Origin: Symsagittifera roscoffensis
Taxonomy: Eukaryota > Xenacoelomorpha > Acoela > Convolutidae
Assembly: GCF_963678635.1 (NCBI RefSeq)
Contig: NC_087070.1
Location: 48,963,467 to 49,023,466 of the forward strand
Length of the DNA: 60,000 nucleotides
Reading direction: 5' to 3'
The notes under the pieces were generated by a model. The model did not search any database, was not told the origin of the DNA, and saw nothing but the letters and a program-made list of their open reading frames with translations. Every line of letters starts with the position of its first letter. The first letter of the stretch is position 1. Position numbers and translations under genes: made by a program. Of this stretch, positions 1 to 10,772 are shown one piece after another.

Positions 1-591
1 GACAACCATAACATGATATCCAGTGCGTTATCAAATGATCACAAATCTCTTCCGCTGAGGCCGTCTGACATGGTACCGCTTCTGCCAGTTTCGTAAACTG
101 GTCTATAATTACCAGTATCTGATTGTATTCCGAGTCCGTCATGCAGATCTTCGGATGGTCTATCTGCACGACCTTGTTAAATTCCGAGCTTTCCTCGGAT
201 TAAAGTGTTCTTCCTCCTCCCTAAATGACACTTTCTTCTTTAAATCCATAGTCTGCCTTAGTATCTCTTCTTTGCCATCAGATTGCTTTTCTTTCAACGA
301 GTCCTCGCCATATGCTGCATCATTTCTTCTCAGTATTGTGACTTCTGGTTCGCCTTTTTCATTGTTCTGGACTAGGTGTTTATCGCCTGCTAGATTCTCA
401 AGTAATCTCCTCAAATCCTCACCTATCTCCACCCTTCCCGTATCTACTTGTTTGAGATTGTACCCTTTTGCTTTGAGTGTTTCCCTCACTATTTTTGACT
501 TTAGCATTACTTCCATTGGCATCCCTCGGTTTTTTCAATTTTTTCAAAATTGTTTTCTCTTGACGCTCCTCTGGTAGCTCGGGATGACCCT
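1..591 (-). pseudogene. Integrase-core fragment fused by deletion to the RNase H-integrase linker (left element copy)
   Basis: Bases 1 to about 195 match, on the minus strand, the catalytic-core start of the integrase at 46296-46490 in the intact copy. Near base 195-200 the sequence jumps to the acidic linker that lies upstream of integrase (equivalent to about 47370 in the intact copy). The zinc-binding HHCC domain and the end of the linker are therefore missing, a loss of roughly 0.87 kb. The linker is open for 120 codons (160-522) and is then broken. The rest of the integrase lies outside the window. This is a dead fragment of a Ty3/gypsy pol. The junction was found by eye against the other copy; its exact base is uncertain. 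Confidence 0.75.
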
Positions 592-1960
592 TTATAGGTT
601 TACCAGACTTGTCGAGCCACCTTTTGAGTTGAAGGCTATTGTACGTTTCCTTATCAATAAAAAAGAAGCCATCATTGATTTCCGGCCTGTCCGCCTGCCT
701 TTGTCTTGTCGCTCGTAGAATTCCGTCTTCTTGCTCAAGCTTTCGGCATTTTGATGTTTGTCACTTGTTCTGTGTTCAATAATCTTGTTATGACCATCCA
801 AGCGCAATATCCATCTCCCGATGTAGCTCTGCTCCATTGAGTACGTTTTCAACCAACTGAGTGCTCCGTTGTCGACCCGTAACTTGAATGGTTCGCTACC
901 CAGGTATGCCCTGTATTTTTCTACAAAGGTGACCACCGCAAACATTTCCGCTTTGGGTGCCCCGTTTTTCATCTCTGTGAAACTCAAGACTTTGCTCCCG
1001 TAAGCTATCGGTCTCAAGACTGTCTTTCCGTTCCATTCCTGTTCTTGGTGGAGTATGCCAGAGATCGCTGACACCGATGCATCCATATCCAGCCTATACA
1101 TTTCCATGGGCATACCTAGCACAGGTGCGTTAAACAGCTCTTTCTTTATTCTCTGGAATGACTGTTCTGCCGCGTTATTCCACATGAATTTCTTGCCCTT
1201 GGGTCTCATGAGTTGTTGCATCGGATATGATTTGTGCGCATAGCCCTTGATGAACTCCCTAAAGTATTTCGCAAAACCCAGGAAGCTCTTTAGCTGATGC
1301 TCAGTTTTTGGTGATTTCCAAGTCAGCACCGCCTCTACCGCTTCTGGGTTTGGTCTAATTTCATGTTTGTCCACCATCCTCCCCAGGTATTTGATCGAGT
1401 CCTTGAGGATCTCACACTTTGATTGTTTGCATTTCAGTCCTGCTCTTTTCATGCAATTGAACACCTCGTCTAATCATTCGATGTGGTCCTCTAGAGTAGG
1501 TGTCGCTATCACCACGTCATCCACGTAACATATTACCAAATTGCCATACTTCTTCGTTACGCTTATCAATGCATGTGCCATCAATCGCTGGAAAGTGGCT
1601 GTAGCATTGCAAAGGACAAAAGGCATCCTCTTCCATTGAAAAGGCCCCAGCTCGCAAGCAAATCCTGTCTTGTCACTGTCCTGCTTCCTGAGTGGTACCT
1701 GCTAAAAGGCCGACCTTAAAACAAGAGTTATAGAAAAATTTTACGTCTCCTAATTTGGAGAGGCTCTCATCAATCCTAGGTATGGGATAGGCATCCTTCA
1801 CCACGACGGAGTTCCGATACCGAAAGTCACAACAAAACCTTAGTTGGTCTCCTTTCTTCTTAGCCATCACTACACGCCCACGTTGATTTGGAAGGTTCTA
1901 TCATGTCATACTCTAGTAGGGTCTCTATCTATTTTCTACATGCATCCGTTTTGTTAGGGG
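592..1960 (-). pseudogene. Reverse transcriptase-RNase H, broken (left element copy)
   Basis: Decayed RT and RNase H of a Ty3/gypsy pol. The piece at 592-1464 (290 codons) covers the RT connection and RNase H, including the LDMDAS and KAEMF motifs and the HQNAESLSKK end. The RT catalytic YVDD is still readable in another frame at 1516-1527. The RT palm start (CDFRYRNSVVVKDAYPIPRIDESL) lies at 1673-1870 in a third frame. Frameshifts near 1465 and 1700 and substitutions (YRN for YLN) show loss of function. It reads right to left, continuous with the protease piece at higher coordinates. Roles by family: copying element RNA into DNA and removing the RNA strand. Confidence 0.85.
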
Positions 1961-3326
1961 TCATACCTCTCTCCCCTCCCTATGTGGTACCGCCGACTCC
2001 TCAAGCTCTACTTCATGTTCAACAAAATTACAGCATCCAATGTCTGCCTTGTGTTTCGAAAAAACGTCCTGATTCCGATCTAGTACATCCTTGATGGCTT
2101 CGAGCTGTTCGCCCGTTACTTTGACCGTCAAGTGTTCCATCTCTGGTAACACCGGTTTATCCATTTCTAATTCCGGAAAATTTGAACAGCTCGAAAGTCC
2201 ATTGTCTGTCTCTGACTTAAATGACTTCACAAGACTTGATGGATATTTTATTTTCTTCAATCTTCTCAAGATACAAATCTTATCCCTATGTTTAGGCCAA
2301 TCAAGAACTTCATTGTCTTTTAGGTTTTCAGTCATTTCATATCTAGGTTTCACAGGTAGTGCGTATCACAGCTTCCTTCCCCTCTGGATTGTGATTGGTA
2401 TATCAAGAGTATTCAACAAGACACTGACGCAGAGACCACTCTTGGTTATCGAGAAGGATCTTCCTAAAATAGCAGCACATTGACTACTCGGATTCGGCAC
2501 TATGCATACTTGTTTATTGACACATAAAATCTTGAAGTTTTCATCCGCAAACTTACTACACCGCTTCGTTTGCCTTCAGCCTTACCCTCCGATTCAAGAA
2601 AACTGGATTCTTAATTTCATTCGCTATTATCAAATTTACCAGTTTAATTACGTACCTCCTTTCCAGGTTCTGACTCTTGAACATCGCATTATTAAGATCA
2701 ATTGTAACATCGAAGTTCCTGATGAAATCTCTGCCTAAAATGAATTGATATAGATTCTCCACCACCAGAAAAGTCATCCACAAATTTTGTTCCCCCAAAT
2801 TTAGGGCTATTATTGGCGTCCTGCCTAGCACCCGCAGCGCCCCTTTGTTTGCTGCTGACAGCCGTATTCTCGAGTTTATCAAGTCATCTTTGTCGAACCC
2901 CATTCTTTTCCATGTTTCAATTGGTATGACACTCAAGACCGCTCCGGTGTCCAAGAACCCACGCAGTTGAGACTTCTTTCCCCTTATGTCTAGAACCTGT
3001 GCAGATAGATCTGCCTCTGTTCCGATATGCATTGCATCTTCTTCTAACAAAGTACAGTGTCCGATCGATCTCACTTTTAGTTCTTCTCTACCAACGTAGA
3101 TTTGTCCGGCTAGATCATCATCACACGTTATTATGGTTTTTGTTGAGATGTTTATTCCAATTATTTTCAGCATTACCTCATGTGGACCATAGGCTTCCGT
3201 TTATCTGTTGTCTATGCGAACTGATTTGCTGCCACCTCTCGTGAGTAATGCTCTCAACTCTCTAAAAGAGGTTTGCGGGCTTATTGCAATCAAGTAATCT
3301 GCGTCCAAATCAATGTGCATTATCGT
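1961..3326 (-). pseudogene. Pol N-terminal part with aspartic protease, broken (left element copy)
   Basis: The piece at 2556-3173 carries the retropepsin-like motif FLDTGAVLSVIP, followed by ILGRDF, which marks the second half of a retroviral-type aspartic protease. The piece at 1961-2353 is the protease-RT linker. Frame breaks lie near 2354-2556. Reading right to left from gag (ending at 3327), the sequence at the gag-pol boundary is in one frame apart from a stop codon (TAG, 3327-3329). This suggests gag and pol were originally one continuous frame. Bases 2799-3326 are also present, nearly unchanged, at 10229-10756 and 11441-11968. Confidence 0.85.
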
Positions 3327-5732
3327 CTAATCGCTCGGTTCACTCAGGTTTCTTGTTACTTCGTGACCGCCCACTGTGATTATTGACATTATTCTTTCCC
3401 CAATTTTCGTTATACCAAATGTCTTTCCCGTCACCATTTTCAAGGTGTTGCAATTACCTCTGCTCATTGAGTTCTCTCCACTTTCTGGTTCTGGCCTTGT
3501 CATGCAGACTGTCTCATTCAATCTCTTCTTTTCTATCTCCTGTTTCAGCCTTTGCTCGATTTCTTTGGTCGCCAAGTTTTGCTTTACTTCGTTGATAGCC
3601 TCTGAAGCCGGCTTCTCATAAATTATCTCTAGTGAATTGCTCGTCTCGGTTTCCGTGGCATCTTTGACTTGTGTTACGGCCTTCGATGTCTTTGTTGATA
3701 ATTCACCAGTCGCTGCCTCTTTGTTCTTCAAGTCGTTTTCAACTTATTCACCGCAGCCAGCGCTAGTTTGTGTTTCGGGTGATTTTGATTCTTCACCGCC
3801 TCCCAAAACAAAGGACAGTCCATCCTGAAATGGCCTTCTTGATAGCAGAAAAAGCACCTCGAGCCTATCTTGATGATCAAGCCACTATAAAACTCATGTT
3901 CTTCCGTTTGGCTCATATCTTCTTCATTCGGCGCGTATCCCAGACTTTTAATGCCTTGTTTGTATGTCGTGCAATCCGCTACATGATGGTCCGCTGATCC
4001 ACAATTTGCGCATGATCTACGCTTGTCCATGTCATCTCTAGGCTTGTACCACGATGACCTTTGTGGTTGGCTTCCCCCAGCATGTTCCTGCCTTCTAGGA
4101 ACGAGTACTTTTTCGGTTTCATTAGCATGTACTCTCTTGGTTTCTGTCTCATCTCCACTGTGGTTGGTGCAATATCCTTTGATAGTGTATAATAAGTCGC
4201 CAACATTGTTCTCAAGTCGTCACTCTTCACCCCGTCGACAAATATCGAAGCGATGCCGAAGTTTCTCCTGTTTGTCGATTCTTCCGTCGCTTCTTCTTCT
4301 CTAGCTCTCAAGATCATCCAGAAACCAATCGATTGACTCGTTGTCCCTTTGTCTTCTTTTTTTCAAATCTCCTTATCGCTTGGTGACCCTTCATTCCTGA
4401 TCCGGATCGATTCAACAGTACTTCGAAGATTTCATCCGCCGTATTACGCTCCTTATCTTTCTTTGCCACTACGCATTTTAGCGCTGTGCCCTCTAGATTG
4501 CTTAGTATTGCTTAGTCTATATGCAGCCATCCGATTCGTCCTTAAATTTTTTTGGTTTCTTGAAGATCTTTCTGGATTTACCACTTTCTCTGTCACTCGA
4601 ATCTGTGTTCCTTGTTGCGAATGCTTCATGTGTTCTGTTCATCATTTCCCCGGCACTCGCCCACGTCATGGCGTCAGATGTTATACTTGTGTGTGTGCTC
4701 GAGTCCCCCAGTGCATTCGTCAAGTTTGAGGTACCACCCTTCATAGTGGTACTGTAACCCCCTGCCCCTATACTCGTTGCAATCCGTGGTAACAGTGTAG
4801 ACTCCCGTTTGTTCCGTTGCGGTTCTACAAAGTCGACTCTTTTTCCCTGTTGTTTGTCTGCTAACAGTTTATCCTGTGATATAGAGTTTCCCGAGAGTGC
4901 ATCCAGTTGGGACTGTATGGCACAAGAACTTTCAGCTGGATCCTTGCTCATTGTATCCATTATGGTCTCTAGATTCAACAACGTTTCATTCACGGTGTTT
5001 TACCGTTTCTTCATTTCTTCCATATCCTTTTTGATATGCTTCTTTTGCTCTTTGTCGGTAGTCTCTACTTTGTCCAAAATCAGTTGTAACTTTTTTTCCG
5101 TGGCCTTCGCTAATACATAGTAGTTATCCAGGTTCTCGTTTTTGTTGTGTCTTATTTCCTTTTTCATTTCCTGGTGGTCCTCCTAACTGCACTTTCACTT
5201 TTTGTCTATTTCATTTAACTTTGTCATCAAGTCTCCCATCCCTGCTCCACTGAAGTTGTTTTCCTTTCCATATCTCGTTCATCTTGGTTATCTGCTGCTT
5301 TTTGCGTTGCTTCTTCTTCATTCTTTCTGGTTTCGTCGTTATCGTGGAAAATGCCCCAAAAGTCTTGCTTTTTTCGGTCACTGCTGTTATCTCCTCCTTC
5401 TCTCTTGATTTCATTCCGACCATCGCAGTAATCCTCTCTGTGAATGACGTTCTCTTCGTTTGTGAATTGTCTTTTATCGTCTCCAGTGTGTTGGTCGTCT
5501 CTTCTCCATTGCCTTTTGGTGAGAACTCTATGGTATTCTTTTCCTGTTCCACTGTGTTTGGCATCGGTGTTGACTCCATCGTCCTGCGTTCCATCCCGTC
5601 TATACTTTGATGTGGTGTCTCAAGATCAGTCTCCTTCGCTGGTACGCTTAGTTCTTCCATTGTTTTTTCTTTCGGCTTCTGCTCCTTGTTGCTTCTTGTG
5701 CCGACCATTTTCACTGAAATATTTTTCCTCAT
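3327..5732 (-). pseudogene. gag, broken (left element copy)
   Basis: Five open pieces (5211-5732, 4517-4993, 3979-4317, 3728-4030, 3327-3731) align in order with the 873-residue Gag at 50518-53139. The N-terminal piece is acidic and basic low-complexity sequence beginning near MVGTRSNKEQ. The middle pieces cover the capsid-like region (FVDGVKSDDLRTMLATYYTL). The 3728-4030 piece keeps both zinc knuckles (CANC..H..C and CFFC..H..C, each CX2CX4HX4C). Several frameshifts and an early TAG make it non-functional. A near-identical copy lies 8,642 bases to the right. Confidence 0.87.
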
Positions 5733-6047
5733 TCTCGGATTTTTTAGTGTCGGTTTCTTTTGCGTTGAGGTCTGGTTTTGCTTAAGTCCTGATCCCTTTC
5801 TTTCAGTTAGTGATTATCTGGTTTCTTCATAATTTTTATATACAAATTTTCTTTTATACAATTCTAATTTATACAAATTCCTATTCTAAAATCCGGTTGA
5901 CGTCTAAGAAAAAATCCTTAATTTTACTTCAGAATTAACCAGTCGAAATTGTCTCCTCAGTAGTGGAGACATGAATCTGAGTTTTCGGTTGTTCTGACCA
6001 GATCCTGGGACACTGTGAACTGTCCCAATACTTTTCCTAACTATCTT

Positions 6048-7205
6048 TGGATCCTTTGTTCAAGTATTGGTACACCTCGTCACTATCCCAGGACTTTTTC
6101 GAACCCTCCTAGGACCCTTCGCTCGAGTGTTGGGACACTTCATTGCTTTCCCAGGAATTTTTCGAACCCTCCTAGGACCCTTCGCTCGAGTGTTGGGACA
6201 CTTCATTGCTTTCCCAGGAATTTTTTGAACCCTCCTAGGACCCTTCGTTTGAGTGTTGGGACACTTCGTTGCGGTCCCAGGACTATTCTGAACCCTCCTA
6301 GGACCCGTCGCTCAAGTGTTGGGACACTTCGTTACTGTACCAAGACTTTTCTGAACCCTCCTAGTATCCTTCGGTCGAGTGTTGATACACTTCGTTGCTT
6401 ACCAGGACTTTTCTGAGCCCTCCTAGGACACTTCGCACAAGTTTTGGGACACTTCGTTACTGTCCCAAGACCTTTCTAAACCCTCCTAGGACCCTTCACT
6501 CGAGTGTTGGGACACTTCGTTGCTTCCCAGGACTTTTTGAACCCTCCTAGGACCCTTCGCTCAAGTGTTGGAACGCTTCGTCACTGTCTCAAGACTTTTT
6601 TGAACCCTCCTAGGACCCTTCGCTCGAGTGTTGGGTCACTTCGTTGCTGTCCCAGGACTTTTCTGAACCCTCCTAGGACCCTTCGCTCAATTGTTGGGAC
6701 ACCTTGTTACCGTCCCAAAATTTTTCTGAACCATGCTAGGACCCTTCGCTCGAGTGTTGGGAGACTTCGTTGCTGTCTCAGGAATTTTTTGAACCCTCCT
6801 AGGACCCTTCGCTCGAGTGTTGGGTCACATCGTTGCTGTCCCAGGACTTTTCTGAACCCTCCTAGGACCCTTCGCTCAAATGTTGGGACACCTTGTTACC
6901 GTCCCAAAATTTTTCTGAACCATACTAGGACCCTTCGCTCGAGTGTTGGGAGACTTCGTTGCTGTCTCAGGAATTTTTTGAACCCTTCTAGGAACCTTCG
7001 CTCAAGTGTTGGGACACTTCGTTACTGTCACAAGACATTTCTGAACCTTCCTAGGTCCCTTCGCTCAAGTGTTGGGACACTTCGTTACCGTCTCAAGACT
7101 TTTCTGAACCCTCCTAGGACCCTTCGCTCGAGTGTTGGCACACTTCGTTGCTGTCCCGGGACTTTTCCTAACCCTCCTAGGACTCTTCGCTCAAGTGTTG
7201 GGACA
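6048..7205 (-). repeat. Leader minisatellite, 63-bp unit, about 18 copies
   Basis: Tandem repeat with a 63-bp period, measured from the recurring CCTAGGACCCTTCGCTC (starts at 6111, 6174, 6237 and so on). It lies between gag and the LTR, so it is in the 5' untranslated leader of the minus-strand element. Each unit contains TCCCAGGACTTTT or TCCCAAGACTTTT. Because 63 is a multiple of 3, the antisense strand is open over long stretches (6015-6416 and 6504-7319), giving a 21-residue periodic peptide. I regard that as a by-product, not a gene. The second copy at 14690-15724 has about two fewer units. Confidence 0.93.
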
Positions 7206-8913
7206 ATCGGATCTCTAGTTCTTTGGTGTTGGGACACTCGGATCTCTAGTTATTTAGTGCTGGGACACTCGGATTTTTGGTTTTTTAAGTTTGGGTTACT
7301 CGGATCTCTGGTTCTTTAGTGTTCTGATATTAGATCACTATCCCAGGACCAAGTGTTGGGACACTTAGATCACTATCCTAAGACTACCGGCCAGATTCCT
7401 TGCACTTCTTTCAAATCTGTAGGTCAAGTGTTTCTTCGTCTGATAGAAGAATTTGCCTGTACCTTATGTCGAGTATTGGGGTACCTGATCCACTATTCCT
7501 GTACCACCTCTAGGGCTCCAGTATGAAATTGTCTTCCAAACTCAATCCTGTTAACCAAATTTTTTTTTACTAACCCCACTTAAATTACCTTCCCCTTATT
7601 AATCCGATGCAAGTCGAAACACGACTTGTTAGCAAGTGCCTTATGATTGCCGATTCGTTAAAACCCAATAAAATTAGATCCAAAAACGTAAAAACTAAAA
7701 TGAGAAAAAAGATGAAAAATAGAAAGATGAGTATACCCAAAATTAAAAGGCGACCAATGCCGTCTTATCGTAAAAAAATTGTCTGGTACTTGACTGTCAC
7801 GTTTTATCTCCCCCCCCTTCTAGCGGTCTTATGGGGTATTTTCCTTTTGGGTTCCAAAAACTGTCTATTTCCGATTCCCCCTCCAGATCTGACCAGGTTA
7901 TCTACCTTAGTTTGATCTTAAATTTGGATATCCTGGCGTTGCAACTCTTGTTCTGAGTCTAAGGATGGATCGTTCTAGACTCTGGGTCTACTTTTGTAAC
8001 TAAATCGACGATATCGATTGTATAGTTATTATAATGTGTCCCCCCTTTTTACAATTTTCAACCGCCAAGCTCTATCTTAACCAGCTCCCCTTCTAACCTC
8101 CCCCCTATCTAGCCTTCCACTTCAGCCGAAAATCATTCTAAGCGCGATGGGTGCTTAACCTCTCGAGAGAAAGTCCGTAGAACCTGTTTACAAGCTCTGC
8201 TCAAGTAAAAACGTTTCCTCAAAACAGTGGATATCCGCTTATCCAATTTTACACTTATTTCCTTTAATGTGATGTGGATTTTAACGATACCCGGTTGACC
8301 AAACAGAACACCTCTGTGTGCCCTTCTCTGTTTGCTCTGATTCGCTGCTGGATGTCTCCTTGGCGTGTCCTCTGTCTCTCAAATCCCTTTTCTGAGAACC
8401 ACTTTCCCACTTGGCTGGTCACCTGTTCCAGTCAAGTCTCCCAGTGGTCCGCTGAAGTTGCAAGCTATCTGAATACCCTTACAACACCCCACACTCGGGC
8501 ACCTGTACAACGTTGCTGATTTGATCGAGACGATCGGTCTCATTGGAAAACAGTATGGCTATACTGTTTAAGCTAATATAAAGGTTTGATCCACCTAATC
8601 TGGTATCAAAACCACTGTCCTTTATTGTATTTTTTACAGTTTTTGTGTTCATATGTCTTTTTCTTTTTTTTTCGTTCATTTTTTGTTTTTTTTCTCGTTT
8701 TTTGTCCCCCTGGTGGCACCCCTTACTCGGTTAGCTAGGCCTCGTTTCGGAAAACGCACCGGGAAGGTTTCTCAAGTTTTCTTAAAAAGCTATCACGGTA
8801 CTACCAGAAGGTGGACACGTTCCCGTTGAACCGTACCACCGGTACTCTAGAATAGGCATGTAACCCGGAGCTGTGTCAAGTGAGTTGGACTCCGTAGTCA
8901 TGATGTCGTAAAA
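7206..8913 (-). other. Element leader (5' UTR), non-repeat part
   Basis: About 1.7 kb between the minisatellite and the primer-binding site. No supported gene. It holds C-rich runs (for example near 7810, 8040 and 8100; G-rich in the sense RNA), a T-rich stretch near 8640-8700 (A-rich in the sense RNA) and a hairpin at 8398-8448. The same order of landmarks is seen in the leader of the intact element at 54041-55501, so the region is conserved within the family although no protein is encoded. Confidence 0.7.
8398..8448 (-). promoter_or_regulatory. Conserved leader hairpin
   Basis: Outer arms ACCACT (8398-8403) and AGTGGT (8443-8448) and inner arms GGCTGG (8413-8418) and CCAGTC (8428-8433) form two stacked stems with an internal loop. 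The same arms recur at 54935-54985 and 55004-55054, in the same place between primer-binding site and gag. Position and conservation fit a packaging or dimerisation signal; that role is inference. Confidence 0.45.
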
Positions 8914-8928
8914 CACCCAGGAGCTTCA
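8914..8928 (-). promoter_or_regulatory. Degenerate primer-binding site
   Basis: The plus strand reads CACCCAGGAGCTTCA, ending 11 bases before the LTR start at 8940. The intact elements have CACCCAGGAGCGCCA at the same distance. The final CGCCA has decayed to CTTCA here and in the copy at 17435-17449. Confidence 0.6.
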
Positions 8929-9183
8929 TAAAAACACTATGTAATAGTCGCCTACTTAAGTCGCATATGAGGTTAAAGAAAAATAGGCCCTATAACCATG
9001 ACTCAGGACAGAAAAATTCGGTTCACTTGCGACATGAGACTAAAACCCGCGTTACAGGTTAAGGGCTACTACCAAAATACCCCCACTCTAGAAAATAAGA
9101 ACGCCCCCATACTCAGATCTCAAAATACCTAAAATACGCGAACGCCGTTAAAAACAGGGTTGGAACCTTATGTATGGTTACTT

Positions 9184-9189
9184 TTTATT
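9184..9189 (-). terminator. LTR polyadenylation signal AATAAA
   Basis: AATAAA on the minus strand, in a block shared with the 3' LTR of the intact element (36900-36905), where it would end the element transcript. Confidence 0.5.
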
Positions 9190-9595
9190 AGACAGTGGAC
9201 CTTTGATCCATTTCAGATGTATCATCCCTAACTCAACACAACAATATAAAACACTCTCAAGAAGTTTAAATTTCGTACTCACATACCAACACGACTTCTA
9301 GAATCGAGTAACTAAGTTAATAAGCAACTCTAGAATTAATTTGGTAATCAAATCTAACTCGAAAAGTTTTAACAAGCAAGTTTTTACTCAAGAAATAAGT
9401 TTTTATCTGGTTCACTCTGGTCCACTCGAATTTACTCTCCTCCCGCTCTTGATCACTCTCTATTTCCTGCCCAGAAAAAGACAGCTCTAATCTCGTCCAA
9501 ATTATGTATTAAAAATTGAGAATAGCAATTTCCCGCTGCTAATTTTTGACTACTTTCCCGCAATTGTAGTTTGGTTCTTCTGATCTTTTTTCTCG

Positions 9596-9603
9596 TATTT
9601 ATA
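9596..9603 (-). promoter_or_regulatory. LTR TATA box
   Basis: TATAAATA on the minus strand, about 410 bases upstream of the LTR AATAAA. Repeated in the duplicated LTR pieces at 10808-10815, 18102-18109 and 22834-22841. The LTR of the intact element has no equally good TATA at this place. Confidence 0.5.
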
Positions 9604-9726
9604 GTTGTCGCGAGAAACTTGAGCATGATAGGCTCAAATTGAATTTTTGAAAGATTCTATTTCAACCCAACATACTGTTTCTTAAACGTTGCTCAAGGTC
9701 AAACTTCCAAATATGACCGACTGGCC

Positions 9727-10116
9727 GACAAACGAACCGTCCGACGCACGCAAAAAAAACGTTGAAGGCGTTATGATCAAAATTATGGTGAAAGGGAGAC
9801 TCAGAATGTTCTATAACTTTGAATTGTCAAAATTTCGATTTGAACTAGAACATTTTCGAGGAATACGAAAAACGGCCATTTTGACAAAAATCGACAGACA
9901 ATCACAGCAAACAAAAATCAAGACGGAAATTAGTTGAAAAAAAAAGAAGCAAAAGACGGTGCTTATTAAAAGAAGATCGCATAGACGGAAGGTCTAGCGT
10001 ATAATCCGAACCCTCGCGTACCATGAAAAACGAGAGAAAACGACGTTCTCTCCGGGAGAATACGAAATCAGAGGCCCGGTGCCCAGAGATTATTAGAGAA
10101 CGTTATTTGCTTAAGC
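9727..10116. repeat. Unclassified 390-bp repeat ('R') between LTR and 3'-gene fragment
   Basis: Follows the LTR in all left copies (also about 10939-11328, 18233-18622 and 22965-23354). A diverged relative lies at about 33850-34275, away from any LTR end. It occupies the position of a 3' UTR but lacks the ACATACTCCCCGGA motif found after the LTRs of the intact elements. Short plus-strand open frames (9689-9937, 10023-10400) have no recognisable product and are not called. Confidence 0.6.
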
Positions 10117-10228
10117 TCAAACTCACGTTCTTCGCCAAGTCCTCTTCCAATATTGATTCCCTCGCCTTGGTATTATCTCAGGACACTCTACCAACTCTCT
10201 TCCAACCCGTGGTTATTGCATTGCGGCT
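10117..10228 (-). pseudogene. Fragment of the SGNH-gene C-terminal region
   Basis: On the minus strand it encodes RNAITTGWKRVGRVS and the lysine-rich tail that in the intact gene lies near 38160-38260. It is joined at 10228/10229 directly to a protease fragment. The combined 141-codon frame (10178-10603) reads from protease into this piece before a stop caused by a one-base change. It is the 3' end of an internally deleted element. Confidence 0.8.
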
Positions 10229-10772
10229 ATTTAGGGCTATTATTGGCGTCCTGCCTAGCACCCGCAGCGCCCCTTTGTTTGCTGCTGACAGCCGTATTCT
10301 CGAGTTTATCAAGTCATCTTTGTCGAACCCCATTCTTTTCCATGTTTCGATTGGTATGACACTCAAGACCGCTCCGGTGTCCAAGAACCCACGCAGTTGA
10401 GTCTTCTTTCCCCTTATGTCTAGTACCTGTGCAGATAGATCTGCCTCTGTTCCGATATGCATTGCATCTTCTTCTAACAAAGTACAGTGTCCGATCGATC
10501 TCACTTTTAGTTCTTCTCTACCAACGTAGATTTGTCCGGCTAGATCATCATCACACGTTATTATGGTTTTTGTTGAGATGTTTATTCCAATTATTTTCAG
10601 CATTACCTCATGTGGACCATAGGCTTCCGTTTATCTGTTGTCTATGCGAACTGATTTGCTGCCACCTCTCGTGAGTAATGCTCTCAACTCTCTAAAAGAG
10701 GTTTGCGGGCTTATTGCAATCAAGTAATCTGCGTCCAAATCAATGTGCATTATCGTCTAATCGCTCGGTTCA
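10229..10772 (-). pseudogene. Protease fragment (duplicated)
   Basis: Matches 2799-3342: retropepsin FLDTGAVLSVIP and the pol N-terminus up to the gag boundary. It is cut at 10772, where LTR sequence starts again because of the 1,212-bp tandem duplication. Confidence 0.88.

Larger units (their letters stand above)
8940..9726 (-). repeat. LTR, A-like subfamily
   Basis: Begins TGTAATAGTCGCC next to the primer-binding site and can be followed to about GACCGACTGG near 9725, where similarity to the LTR at 36612-37492 stops. In the sense (minus) direction it has a TATAAATA box at 9596-9603 and an AATAAA polyadenylation signal at 9184-9189, about 410 bases downstream, giving a plausible R region. 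This is the 5' LTR of the left copy. What follows on the right (9727-10116) is a separate repeat. Confidence 0.75.
9561..10772. repeat. 1,212-bp tandem duplication, unit 1
   Basis: The unit runs from CAATTGTAGTTTGG in the LTR, through repeat R and a 3'-gene fragment, into a protease fragment. It is repeated immediately at 10773-11984 with only a few substitutions (for example near 9611 and 9780). Corresponding features are exactly 1,212 bases apart. Confidence 0.93.

Noticed and set aside
6015-7319. Plus-strand open frames of 133 and 271 codons with a 21-residue repeat
   Set aside because: They arise from a 63-bp minisatellite, a multiple of three, on the antisense strand of a leader. The duplicate array shows free changes in unit number; no start context or homologue seen.
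7607-7915. Plus-strand 102-codon frame rich in lysine
   Set aside because: Antisense to the leader, AT-driven composition, truncated in the duplicate by a C-run length change.
8601-8613. TGGTATCAAAACC resembling an initiator-Met primer-binding site
   Set aside because: It is on the plus strand, opposite to the element, and about 330 bases from any LTR end. The CACCCAGGAGCGCCA site fits better.
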